Assembly: GCF_014653175.1 (NCBI RefSeq) | Contig: NZ_BNAG01000004.1 | Span: forward strand, 434,001-498,000 | Direction of reading: 5' to 3' | DNA length: 64,000 nt | Source of the DNA: Roseivirga thermotolerans | Lineage (GTDB): Bacteria; Bacteroidota; Bacteroidia; Cytophagales; Cyclobacteriaceae | Shown: piece after piece, positions 26,444 to 35,432 of the stretch | Numbering within the stretch: the stretch's first letter is position 1 | Layout of the letters: every line of letters begins with the position of its first letter | The notes under the pieces: model-generated | What the model was told of the DNA's origin: nothing | Databases searched by the model: none | The model's input: the letters and a program-made list of their open reading frames with translations, nothing else | Position numbers and translations under genes: made by a program

Positions 26444-28876
26444 ATGAAGGTTTTGAAGTTTGGCGGTACGTCCGTAGGAAGTGTAGAGGCAATCAGAAAG
26501 GTTGCTGAGATTCTGAAAAAGGAATCCGGTCAGGAACAGTTGGTGGTAGTAGTTTCTGCCATGAGCGGGGTCACGAATACTCTGATTTCCATTTCGCAAA
26601 AAGCTGCGGTTCGGGATGCCAGTTATGAATCCAACCTACAAGACTTAGAGGAAAAGCACTGCACTGCGTTTAAGGAACTCACAGGAAATTCCAACTGCTT
26701 CGAGATTTCTAAGCTCTTCGTTCGACTTACCGAAATTTGCAGAGGCGTATATCTTTTGCGCGAATTGACTCCAAGAACCAGCGACTATATTCAGTCCTGT
26801 GGTGAAAGGCTATCGAGCTATATTATTAGTGAATATCTCAAAAAAGAAGGGCTTCAGGTAGAACTCTACGACAGCCGAAAATACCTGATTACCGATAAGA
26901 AATTCGGTAGTGCCAATGTACTTTGGCAGTCCACCAAAGCAGCTTTACAAGAGCTTAAGCCACAATTAGCTTCAATTAGCGTTTTCCCGGGCTTTATTGC
27001 TTCAACCAGCGATAACGAAACCTCTACGCTGGGGCGTGGTGGTTCTGACTACACGGCAGCGGTTTTGGCTAATTTGCTTCAGGCTAGAGAATTACAAATC
27101 TGGACAGATGTTAACGGTCTAATGACCTCCGATCCGCGATTGGTTCCTTCGGCTCATTTGCTGGAGCATGTTTCATACGAAGAAGCGCTTGAACTATCTC
27201 ATTTTGGGGCTAAGGTGCTTTATCCGCCAAGTATTCAACCCGCCCTTGATGCAGAAATTCCAATTTGGGTGAAGAATACTTTCGACCCTGAGGGCCCAAG
27301 CACTTTGGTTACTAAAGAGTGGGATGACGAAAAGCAGACCATTTGCGGAATTTCCAGTATTCAGGATGTAGCACTGGTTAACCTTTCAGGTGCCAGCATG
27401 GTGGGTATACCAAGTTTCTCTTATCGCCTTTTTAAAGCCCTAAGTCAGGCCAACATAAACGTGATTATGATTACCCAGGCCTCATCTGAACATTCCATAT
27501 GTGTGGGTATTTCCAAGACCGATGCTCATGCAGCTCTTGAGGCCATAATTGAGGAATTTGAGCAGGAAATATCATTACATAAAATAGATGAACCGGTAGT
27601 AGACGAAGATCAAAGTATTATAGCATTGGTAGGCTCTCATATGAAAAACCAGGTGGGGATTTCCGGCAAAATGTTCAATACTCTAGGTAGAAATGGAATA
27701 AGTGTGAAGGCCATAGCACAAGGTTCCTCTGAGCGAAATATTACGGCTGTTGTAGCCAAAGCAGACCTTAAAAAGGCCTTGAATACACTTCACGAAAGTT
27801 TCTTTCTTTCAGAGTTAAAGAAAATGAATCTGTTTGTGGTAGGGGTGGGCAATGTAGGCAGGGCTTTTCTAAGGCAGGTGCAAAAACAACAAGAATTACT
27901 GGCCCGAGAGTTTAACCTGGATATTCAGGTGGTGGCCGTGGCCAATTCCAGAAAAAGCTATTTCAATGAAGAAGGTGTCGATTTAACAAAATGGGAGCAG
28001 TTATTAGAGCATGGGAATGACTCAACTATTGAGGCATTTATTGCTCAAATAAAGGCACTGAACCTAAGGAACAGTATTTTCATAGATATCACCGCTTCAC
28101 ATACCATAGCCGCCACTTATCGGGAGTTGTTGGAGTCGAGCATATCGGTGGTTACTCCCAATAAGATTGCCGCCACGCGAGATATGTCTTCTTATTTGGA
28201 CTTGAAATATGCCACGAAAAAGTACGGTAGCCAGTTTTTATTTGAGACCAATGTGGCTGCAGGCCTTCCAGTAATTTCTACCATGAATGAGTTGTTTAAA
28301 TCGGGCGATAGAATACATGCTATACAAGCTGTTTTAAGCGGCACACTCAACTTTCTTTTCAATAATTATGATGGTAAGCGTCCATTTTCAAGCATTGTAA
28401 AAGAAGCCAGGGCGCTTGGCCTGACCGAACCGGATCCAAGGTTAGATCTTTCTGGCGAAGATGTGATGAGAAAGCTACTTATACTGATTAGAGAAAGCGG
28501 TAGAAAATGGGAGATGGAGCAGATTGAACAGGTGTCTTTTTTACCTGAAGCTTGCAAAAATACCCCTGACTTGAACACATTCTATGAACTATTGGATGCT
28601 CATGAAGACCACTTTTTGGAGCTTTACTCAAAGGCCAAGGAGAAAGGCGCTCAGTTAAGGGTAGTAGCCAGCTTCCAAGATGGGGTAGCCAAAGTGGCTC
28701 TGGAACAGGTAGCCTTGCATCACCCATTCTACTTCCTGGAAGGTAAGGATAACATTGTGCTTTTTCACACCGAAAGGTATAAGGAACAACCCTTAGTAGT
28801 AAAAGGAGCAGGTGCTGGTGCAGAAGTTACCGCAAGTGGTATTTTTGCCGATGTATTACGAATAGCTAATCAGTAG
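26444..28876 (+). CDS. thrA: Bifunctional aspartate kinase / homoserine dehydrogenase I
   Basis: 810 residues. Phosphorylates aspartate and later reduces aspartate semialdehyde to homoserine, feeding threonine, isoleucine and methionine. The kinase domain opens with KFGGTSVGSVEAIRKVA and has TLGRGGSDYTAAVLA; two ACT regulatory segments lie at about 315-455 (VNLSGASMVGIPSFSY; ALVGSHMKNQVGISGKMF); the dehydrogenase starts near residue 461 (NLFVVGVGNVGRAFLRQ) with TPNKIA and GTLNFLFNNY. First gene of thrABC. Confidence 0.97.
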   Translation: MKVLKFGGTSVGSVEAIRKVAEILKKESGQEQLVVVVSAMSGVTNTLISISQKAAVRDASYESNLQDLEEKHCTAFKELTGNSNCFEISKLFVRLTEICRGVYLLRELTPRTSDYIQSCGERLSSYIISEYLKKEGLQVELYDSRKYLITDKKFGSANVLWQSTKAALQELKPQLASISVFPGFIASTSDNETSTLGRGGSDYTAAVLANLLQARELQIWTDVNGLMTSDPRLVPSAHLLEHVSYEEALELSHFGAKVLYPPSIQPALDAEIPIWVKNTFDPEGPSTLVTKEWDDEKQTICGISSIQDVALVNLSGASMVGIPSFSYRLFKALSQANINVIMITQASSEHSICVGISKTDAHAALEAIIEEFEQEISLHKIDEPVVDEDQSIIALVGSHMKNQVGISGKMFNTLGRNGISVKAIAQGSSERNITAVVAKADLKKALNTLHESFFLSELKKMNLFVVGVGNVGRAFLRQVQKQQELLAREFNLDIQVVAVANSRKSYFNEEGVDLTKWEQLLEHGNDSTIEAFIAQIKALNLRNSIFIDITASHTIAATYRELLESSISVVTPNKIAATRDMSSYLDLKYATKKYGSQFLFETNVAAGLPVISTMNELFKSGDRIHAIQAVLSGTLNFLFNNYDGKRPFSSIVKEARALGLTEPDPRLDLSGEDVMRKLLILIRESGRKWEMEQIEQVSFLPEACKNTPDLNTFYELLDAHEDHFLELYSKAKEKGAQLRVVASFQDGVAKVALEQVALHHPFYFLEGKDNIVLFHTERYKEQPLVVKGAGAGAEVTASGIFADVLRIANQ

Positions 28877-28924
28877 GTAGGAATTAGAAATAGGTGATTG
28901 AAAAACAGTAGATACTCTCGGAAC

Positions 28925-29063
28925 CGTCATTGCGAGGAGTAAGTTTGGCTATAAGTCAAACTTGTGATGTGGCAATCTGTCTGTTACCTGCAGCGTGTCC
29001 TATACAATCAGATTGCTTCGTTATGAAACCTTGTTATCACAGGTTTCATTTCTCGCAATGACG
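28925..29063. repeat. Large imperfect palindromic repeat between thrA and thrB
   Basis: Outer arms 28925-28936 (CGTCATTGCGAG) and 29052-29063 (CTCGCAATGACG) are exact complements. Inner hairpins include AAGTTT/AAACTT, GCAATCTG/CAGATTGC and GAAACCT/AGGTTTC. The CGTCATTGCGAG ... GGCAATCT form is a known widespread intergenic repeat type. It lies inside what would otherwise be a contiguous thrABC operon. Confidence 0.75.
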
Positions 29064-29083
29064 TATAACTTGGAAATAGAAGA

Positions 29084-30010
29084 ATGAATAAAGATTCGGT
29101 AAAAATTTTTGCACCCGCCTCCGTATCGAATGTCGGACCTGGCTTTGATATTCTAGGCTTTGCGCTAGAAGGTATAGGCGATACAATTACGCTTAGCAAA
29201 AGAAATGGCCAGGCCTATTTGATTGATGCAGTAGGAGCCGATATTCCACAAGACCCTGAGAAGAATGTGGCCACTGTGGCCTTGAGTTCGTTTTGCAAAG
29301 AAGTGGGCTACCATGGTGGTTTTCTTATAAGAATAGAAAAGAGTTTTACACCGGGTAGTGGTTTGGGATCTTCGGCCTCCAGTGCTGTGGGCGCTGTTTT
29401 TGCGGCCAATGAACTGCTGAACACAGGAATGACCAAAGAAGAGTTAGTCCCTTTTGCCCTCGATGGCGAAATGCTTGCTTCAGGTCACAGGCATGGCGAC
29501 AATGTAGCACCTTGTATGCTGGGAGGTTTTGTAGCTGTAAAAAGCTGCGATCCGTTCGATGGCTTTCAAATAAGCTACCCAAAAGCCTTAAAAGTACTTA
29601 TTCTGTTTCCTGATGTGCTGGTAAAAACAGTAGAAGCGAGAGGCCTATTGCCCAGAGAGGTGCCTATGGCTCAGGCCATTGAGCAAGCCGCCAATATGGC
29701 CGGTTTAATAAATGGACTCACTACGGCCAATTACCAGATGATTAGAAAATATATGAAAGACCAATTGGCACAGCCTTATCGGAAAAAACTCATCCCGGGC
29801 TATGACGATGTAGAAACCGTATGCTTGGAAAACGAGGCCATTGGTTTTAATATTTCCGGCTCAGGACCCGCAATGTTCGCCTTCTTTAAAGCAGATCAAA
29901 ACCTTGAGCCGCTAAAAAAGTGGGTAAAAGATTTCTATGAAGCCAAAGGTATTGCTTGCCGGTTCTACGAATCGGCCATAAACGGCAGGGGAGTCGAACG
30001 AATTCAGTAA
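29084..30010 (+). CDS. thrB: Homoserine kinase
   Basis: 308 residues, GHMP kinase family. Phosphorylates homoserine to O-phosphohomoserine. Signs: PASVSNVGPGFDILGFAL near the N-terminus, the ATP-binding PGSGLGSSASSAVGA (about 87-101), and the C-terminal ISGSGPAMFAF. It lies 207 bases after thrA, the gap being the palindromic element, and 30 bases before thrC. Confidence 0.96.
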   Translation: MNKDSVKIFAPASVSNVGPGFDILGFALEGIGDTITLSKRNGQAYLIDAVGADIPQDPEKNVATVALSSFCKEVGYHGGFLIRIEKSFTPGSGLGSSASSAVGAVFAANELLNTGMTKEELVPFALDGEMLASGHRHGDNVAPCMLGGFVAVKSCDPFDGFQISYPKALKVLILFPDVLVKTVEARGLLPREVPMAQAIEQAANMAGLINGLTTANYQMIRKYMKDQLAQPYRKKLIPGYDDVETVCLENEAIGFNISGSGPAMFAFFKADQNLEPLKKWVKDFYEAKGIACRFYESAINGRGVERIQ

Positions 30011-30040
30011 AGTCAAAAGAAACATCCAGAATTGTCGAGC

Positions 30041-31333
30041 ATGCAGTTTTTTTCTACCCAAAGATCATCTCCCCAAGTCGGCTTTAGAGAAGCTGTAATT
30101 AACAGTCTGCCTGCCGATAAAGGGTTGTACTTTCCTATGGCTATTCCGCGTTTCAGTTACGATAAAATCAGTGCTCTGGAAAGTGCCGGTTTACCAGAGT
30201 TGGGTTTCGAAATAATGAGGCCTTATACCCAGGACGTTTTCTCCGACACCACCCTCGAGACTATTGTACAAGAGGCTTTTAATTTTGAGATTCCACTCGT
30301 TCAGGTTGAAGCAGGAATCTTTAGTCTGGAACTGTTTCATGGGCCTACTTATGCCTTCAAAGATGTAGGAGCGCGATTTTTGGCCCGTTGCCTCGGAGAA
30401 TTTGCCAAGAGCGAAAGCCGGGAAACCACAATTCTTGTAGCCACCTCTGGAGATACAGGGGGTGCAGTGGCCAATGGTTTTTTTAATGTAGAAGGAGTGC
30501 GGGTAGTTATTTTGTATCCTTCGGGAAAAGTGAGCGACTTGCAGGAAAAGCAGCTTACCACCCTGGGAGGAAACATTACGGCCTTGGAAGTAGAAGGCGA
30601 TTTTGATGATTGTCAGGGTTTGGTGAAGCAAGCTTTTCTGGATGCTGAACTAAGTAAAAAACTGAACCTCACCTCTGCCAATTCAATCAATATTGCGCGT
30701 TGGATGCCCCAGTCCATTTACTATGCGAGTTTGGCGCTACAGGAGAAAAATGCTGCAGAAGCTTTAATAGCCGTGCCTTCCGGAAATTATGGCAATGTAA
30801 CCGCAGGCATGCTAGCCAAGCGAATGGGCTTTCCGTTGGGCAAATTTCTGGTCTGCTCAAATGCCAATGATGTAGTACCACGCTATCTGGAAAGTTGCGA
30901 ATATGAGGTGTTACCAACAGTAGCTACCTATGCCAACGCCATGGATGTAAGCAACCCGAGTAACTTTCCAAGAATGCTAGAGCTTTATGATCACTCTTTT
31001 GATGATTTGATTCAGGAAGTTTCGGGCTTCACTTTACACGATGAGCAGATTCTTGAAACGATTGAGCAATGCCATAAAGAAACAGGTTACTTGCTAGACC
31101 CGCATGGAGCGATTGGATATGCAGGGTTAAAGAAAAAGCTCAAAATAGATCAGAAGGGAGTGTTTTTGGAAACAGCGCATCCCATTAAGTTTAGGCCTGT
31201 AATGGAAAAAGCTCTCAGAGATAAAATGCCTATGCCCGGGTTTGCTAAAGACCTTATGCTGAAGCAAAAGAGCTCTATAAAAATGAGCAACGAGTATGCA
31301 GACTTTAAGAACCTCCTTAAACAAACTTCTTAG
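30041..31333 (+). CDS. thrC: Threonine synthase
   Basis: 430 residues from the ATG (MQFFSTQRSSPQVGFREAV); a TTG nine bases upstream is less likely. Converts O-phosphohomoserine to threonine with PLP. The lysine is in FHGPTYAFKDVGARFLA (about 112), with ATSGDTGGAVANGF, VPSGNYGNVTAGMLAKRMG, and TAHPIKF near the end. It completes the thr pathway; ilvA, just upstream of thrA, uses its product. Confidence 0.96.
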   Translation: MQFFSTQRSSPQVGFREAVINSLPADKGLYFPMAIPRFSYDKISALESAGLPELGFEIMRPYTQDVFSDTTLETIVQEAFNFEIPLVQVEAGIFSLELFHGPTYAFKDVGARFLARCLGEFAKSESRETTILVATSGDTGGAVANGFFNVEGVRVVILYPSGKVSDLQEKQLTTLGGNITALEVEGDFDDCQGLVKQAFLDAELSKKLNLTSANSINIARWMPQSIYYASLALQEKNAAEALIAVPSGNYGNVTAGMLAKRMGFPLGKFLVCSNANDVVPRYLESCEYEVLPTVATYANAMDVSNPSNFPRMLELYDHSFDDLIQEVSGFTLHDEQILETIEQCHKETGYLLDPHGAIGYAGLKKKLKIDQKGVFLETAHPIKFRPVMEKALRDKMPMPGFAKDLMLKQKSSIKMSNEYADFKNLLKQTS

Positions 31334-31700
31334 GTAGAGTGCTCTCTAAAAGTAAATAAAACACTTAGTAGAAGTGGCTCAAATTTGTTGCTTTTCAATC
31401 TAGCAGAGCCCATTGCCCCTTTTCGAAAAGGGCGCTAGCCTGCCTGCCGGTAGGCATGGGGGATTAGAGCATGTATCTGTGACTTCAAAAGCCAATCCTC
31501 CCAACCTCCTTCGCCAAGGAGGAGTGTCCATGCAAACATCGTTGGTTAGAATTCCATAGAGGTGTCTCTTGTTAGGAAATTACTTTTTGAAATGGGGGCT
31601 AGGGGGATTAGAACAACGCTTTCGCTTCAAAACCCAATTCTCCAAACCGATTGGGTTGAGCAGAGTCTCAGAGATGTGCCCTGCACGGAAAGCACCTTTC
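31334..31700. other. Noncoding gap with several hairpin repeats after thrC
   Basis: No gene. It holds a perfect 16-bp palindrome CCCTTTTCGAAAAGGG (31417-31432), a CTGCC-based hairpin (TGCCTGCCGGTAGGCA, about 31441-31456), and CCTCCTT-cgcc-AAGGAGG (31505-31522). They look like dispersed intergenic repeats. No canonical terminator directly follows thrC. Confidence 0.55.
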
Positions 31701-32768
31701 TCAAGTGCTGATCAACCCAATAGACTGGGCATGCTCAAAAGCCTGTTGGCTATGCCTGAACTGGCAACAAGCCGTACCGATTGACTCAATTTCTTGCAGG
31801 ATACTCTGGGTTTCATCCCAACGTCTGGACTTGACTCCCCTTATATAAACCGCTTTTATTCTGTCTGGATTTTTCTCAGCTATCTCCTTGTAAATCAGAG
31901 GGTCATGCTGTCCATTGTCACCAAGTAGTACAAATTGCTTTGTCGGATAAAGTTGTAGAACTCGTTCTATTTTGTCGAGCTTATGTGAATGGCTACCATA
32001 ACCTGATTTAAAGAAATCGAGAAAGCCCGTTTTTAGCTGTTTGAGTTGCAATACACCCTTGGGCAATTCATTGACCTTGATAAACTGTACTAGAAATTCG
32101 TACAAATTCCATTCGCTGCTCGAAACATAGAAGAATGGATTTTCTTTCTGGATACCTCCTGTTTTAAGGGCTTTGTAAAACTCCACAGCACCCTTTACCG
32201 GCTGGCGTGTTTCAGCATTGTTGGTGAGCAGTGTGTAGAGTTTCTTCGGCTTTTGAGTGACGTGAGATACCAGAAATGTATCATCAATATCAGAAATGAA
32301 AATGAGTTCGCTTTGTGTGGAAATTTGAATTTCTGTGGAAACTTTCACCTCTTCCTGACCATCTACCAATTCATCTGCCAGTCTGAGTTCTGCGCCATGC
32401 CATCCCTCACCTAAACCATGATTTTCAATCTCAAACTCAAAAAGGCCCTGTTCATTACTTCGGCAACAGTACGTTTTATCATTAAGCGTAAGTTCTACTT
32501 TGGCGTCTGCAATAGTAGAAACCAAAAACATTTTAAGTAGCGCGATAATGTTTTTCCAAACAGATGTGTGCTTCCCGGGATTCCGCAGTGTCATTCCTTT
32601 AAATACATGCCCTTGTACATAGCACTTTTCAGCATTGCCAAAACCTCGATACGCCAGAACAAACGGATAATCAACATATCGAAAACGGCTTTTCCACCAT
32701 CTTTGAAAAGAATTTCCCCGTATAGGTGCTTGTTTATAGGAGCTCCATTTCGGATGTTCGGAAATCAT
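31701..32768 (-). CDS. Phosphatidate phosphatase APP1-like (DUF2183) protein
   Basis: 355 residues, cytoplasmic. The C-terminal half is an APP1/DUF2183 HAD-type phosphatase with DIDDTFLVSHV, the DxDxT catalytic signature, then FFYVSSSEWNLYEFL and LLGDNGQHDPLIYKEIA for the remaining motifs. The N-terminal half (VQGHVFKGMTL ... RSNEQGLFEFEI) is a beta-rich domain seen in bacterial APP1 homologues. It faces a lipid kinase across 27 bases, so opposite reactions on phosphatidate are possible. The substrate is inferred. Confidence 0.85.
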   Translation of the reverse strand: MISEHPKWSSYKQAPIRGNSFQRWWKSRFRYVDYPFVLAYRGFGNAEKCYVQGHVFKGMTLRNPGKHTSVWKNIIALLKMFLVSTIADAKVELTLNDKTYCCRSNEQGLFEFEIENHGLGEGWHGAELRLADELVDGQEEVKVSTEIQISTQSELIFISDIDDTFLVSHVTQKPKKLYTLLTNNAETRQPVKGAVEFYKALKTGGIQKENPFFYVSSSEWNLYEFLVQFIKVNELPKGVLQLKQLKTGFLDFFKSGYGSHSHKLDKIERVLQLYPTKQFVLLGDNGQHDPLIYKEIAEKNPDRIKAVYIRGVKSRRWDETQSILQEIESIGTACCQFRHSQQAFEHAQSIGLIST

Positions 32769-32795
32769 TTAATTTTATTCGTTTAAGCGTTAGCA

Positions 32796-33671
32796 ATGAA
32801 CAAGATACTGTTTGTAATTAACCCCATTTCTGGCGACAAAGACAAAACGGAGTATATAAAACAAATCGATGAGTGGGCAGAAGGTTTGGAGCTTTCCATA
32901 GAAAAGTGGGAGACTACGGGCGAAGCTGATGAAGAAAAGTTGAACCAATGCATTGAGGCTTTTGTGCCCGATACCGTAGTTGCGGTGGGAGGCGATGGAA
33001 CGGTGATGTTATGTGCAAAAGTGCTTATTGACAAAGGTATTTCTCTGGGTATACTGCCAGCCGGATCGGCCAATGGCATGGCCACAGACATTGGTTTTCC
33101 CGAAGCACTTCCTGATGCTCTTGATCTCATTTTGAATGGGCGAACTATAGCAGCTGATATGCTGCTGTTCAATGGTAAAGATTATGGTTTGCACATTAGC
33201 GATGTGGGACTTAATGCAGGCCTTGTAAAGGAGTTTGAAGAAGGGGAGAGGCGCGGGTTTTTAGGTTATGCCAAAGGAGTGACGAGTCAACTTCTGAATC
33301 TGGAAAAATTTGAGGCCACATTAAAGATTGGCGATAAAACCGTTGTTGAAGAAGGCCACATGGTGGCCTTTGCCAACGCAAGAAGGTACGGAACCGGAGC
33401 TGTTCTGAATACCATTGGCAAATTAGATGATGGCATCTTTGAGGTTTATGTTTTGCGAAGCCTTAGCATACCGGGGCTTGCCGGACAGTTTTTTGAACAT
33501 ATTGACGATGCCGCATCCTATTGCGAGGTGTACCAGGCGAGTAAAGTAAAAGTAACCCTCAATGAACCAAGATTCTTTCAAATTGATGGTGAGCTAATGG
33601 GAGAAACCAAAGAGGTAAGCGTAGAAGTGGTTCCCGGTTGTTTAAAATTAATTGTGGGTGATGATTACTGA
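32796..33671 (+). CDS. Diacylglycerol/lipid kinase, DagK-catalytic type
   Basis: 291 residues. The catalytic domain has FVINPISGDKDK at 6-17 and the GGDGT nucleotide-binding motif at 65-69, then LPAGSANGMA and the Glu/Asp region FFQIDGELMGE. This is the YegS/BmrU/DgkB class that phosphorylates diacylglycerol or related lipids. The GSANGMA form replaces the usual GTANDFA. It is divergent from the APP1-like phosphatase and precedes an unrelated minus-strand gene. Confidence 0.9.
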   Translation: MNKILFVINPISGDKDKTEYIKQIDEWAEGLELSIEKWETTGEADEEKLNQCIEAFVPDTVVAVGGDGTVMLCAKVLIDKGISLGILPAGSANGMATDIGFPEALPDALDLILNGRTIAADMLLFNGKDYGLHISDVGLNAGLVKEFEEGERRGFLGYAKGVTSQLLNLEKFEATLKIGDKTVVEEGHMVAFANARRYGTGAVLNTIGKLDDGIFEVYVLRSLSIPGLAGQFFEHIDDAASYCEVYQASKVKVTLNEPRFFQIDGELMGETKEVSVEVVPGCLKLIVGDDY

Positions 33672-33715
33672 TTCCATCCTATGGAAGTCATATAATCGCA
33701 ACCAAACATGGTACA

Positions 33716-35260
33716 TCACTTCAGTCCTTCAAATTTCTCCTGAATAACCAAGTGTACCGGTCTGTTCTCAATTTTAGATTCCAGGTAAGAAAGAATGTCT
33801 AAATAGAAGAACGGCCGTCTTTCATAAATGTCCTCGTTGAGTGGTAGTAGCCTGTTATACAACTTTACAAATTCATCTCTTAACTGGTCCGGGGTTATTT
33901 TTCCGGTAATTCTCAAAAAGCTAATAATCTCTTTTTGTACTGCCTGTTGCTGATTCATCTTACCAATGAACTGAAAAGTAGATTTAATTTGATATTCCAG
34001 ATGGAAATCCTGACCGTCTTCGAAATGGGCAATCAGATTGAGTATACGTGCAAAGCAATGTATGTCTTCTCTTATTTTAACATCTTGAAAATGAATGATT
34101 TGGTTTAGGTAATATATAGCCTTTCTGTAATTGCCATTTCCAAAGTAAAGCGAAGCTATTTTATAGTAGATGATAAGAACTCGCTCGGGGTCAAGCATAG
34201 ACTTATACAGCTCCAGTTTCTCTAACAATTCGGGAATAATCTTTACACCTTCCGCAAAGTTGCCCTCCATAAAATACTTGTTGATTTTGGAGACATAGAG
34301 AAATTGAAACACCAGAACTTCAGTATTTAGATTCTGCACTATGTTTTTATCCTTGCTCAGTGCTTCTACTTCAGCTAAAACCTGGCAAAACTTTGAATAG
34401 TACTTTAGCTGAAAAAGTGCTCCCAGAAGATTTCTGTAACCTTTTATATAATGTACCGGTTGTTTCACAATCATTTCCGGAGTTTCCTGAAATAGTTTTA
34501 CCCAAGCCAAGGAGTGTTTGTAGACATTCGGAAAGTTCTGTACAATCTTGTTGAACCAGACATGCGCCTGGTAGAAATAGAGTTGTTCATAAAAGGTGAG
34601 GTGTTCGAAGTTTACTTTGGGCAAGTGACTAAAGAAATATTGGCTCACCTGATCGAACTCCTCTTGGTTTTTGGCGTAGCCCTTTTGCAGAAAGAGACTG
34701 TAAAGATTGAGCGTAAGGTTAGACAGTTGGTGGCTCGAACGAACAATCTCAGTGGTTTCAACCACTTCTGAAGTCAGTTCTTCGGCACGGTTGTCTATAC
34801 TGCGCGTAATGAACTGAGATTCTATTTGCTTCTCAAACTCCATTACCTCTAAGGCTATGGTAAAGTGCCTACTCTCTTTGGCCATTTGCTTGGTCTTGTC
34901 GAGCATTTTAAGAGCCTGCTTATAAAACCCCTTATTGTAAAGCACCTTGGCATGGTCTAGTAATTCCCTCAACTGAATGTCGAGATTTTGACCGATATGG
35001 TATAGTCTCAAACTTCCAAGAATTTGGCGGTAGAGATGAGCCTTCTGATTAGATAGCTGAGCTTTTTTAATGCTGGGTACCCTCTCAAGAATTTCAGTAT
35101 CGTCATAACTTTTCATGCCGTCCATAGCATCGAACAGTTTTATGAACTTAACATCGCTAGTGTTTCCGCTGCGTTTTACATACAATCGAAAGTGTCTCTT
35201 TTCAGTTTGAGTAAGAGATTTTATCAATTCGAAGAGGGCATCATTCTTTGCTTTAGCCAT
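33716..35260 (-). CDS. Large helical (TPR-like) conserved hypothetical protein
   Basis: 514 residues, no signal peptide, almost wholly alpha-helical with regular helical-hairpin spacing such as FYKQALKMLDKTKQMAKES and GNYRKAIYYLNQIIHF. It starts MAKAKNDALFELIKSLTQTEKRHFRLY. This build resembles a Bacteroidota family of cytoplasmic TPR-like scaffold proteins, but no specific function is known to me. Its 5' end is 172 bases from the divergent leuA, so both promoters must lie in this gap. Confidence 0.75.
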   Translation of the reverse strand: MAKAKNDALFELIKSLTQTEKRHFRLYVKRSGNTSDVKFIKLFDAMDGMKSYDDTEILERVPSIKKAQLSNQKAHLYRQILGSLRLYHIGQNLDIQLRELLDHAKVLYNKGFYKQALKMLDKTKQMAKESRHFTIALEVMEFEKQIESQFITRSIDNRAEELTSEVVETTEIVRSSHQLSNLTLNLYSLFLQKGYAKNQEEFDQVSQYFFSHLPKVNFEHLTFYEQLYFYQAHVWFNKIVQNFPNVYKHSLAWVKLFQETPEMIVKQPVHYIKGYRNLLGALFQLKYYSKFCQVLAEVEALSKDKNIVQNLNTEVLVFQFLYVSKINKYFMEGNFAEGVKIIPELLEKLELYKSMLDPERVLIIYYKIASLYFGNGNYRKAIYYLNQIIHFQDVKIREDIHCFARILNLIAHFEDGQDFHLEYQIKSTFQFIGKMNQQQAVQKEIISFLRITGKITPDQLRDEFVKLYNRLLPLNEDIYERRPFFYLDILSYLESKIENRPVHLVIQEKFEGLK

Positions 35261-35432
35261 TGTAATTCAAAAGGGTGTAACTAATTGATTTACAGTATAA
35301 AAACAAGCTATTACCCGAATTAGAAATAGTAGAACATCTACCATCTCTTATGGTGCGGTTTCATCGGTTATCTAACTTCAATTTTAGAGAGAATAATATG
35401 AATTGAAGCAAAGAACTGAGACCAAATAAACG

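Noticed and set aside
25763-26599. Two similar minus-strand ORFs within and around the thr-upstream repeats
   Set aside because: Their similarity is explained by the tandem DNA repeats, they lack functional motifs, and one runs into thrA antisense.
31569-31784. A short plus-strand ORF after thrC
   Set aside because: It overlaps the 3' end of the APP1-like gene and lies in repeat-rich DNA without coding features.
35261-35432. Leucine attenuation leader upstream of leuA
   Set aside because: The only short ORF there is not Leu-rich and no terminator hairpin was seen.
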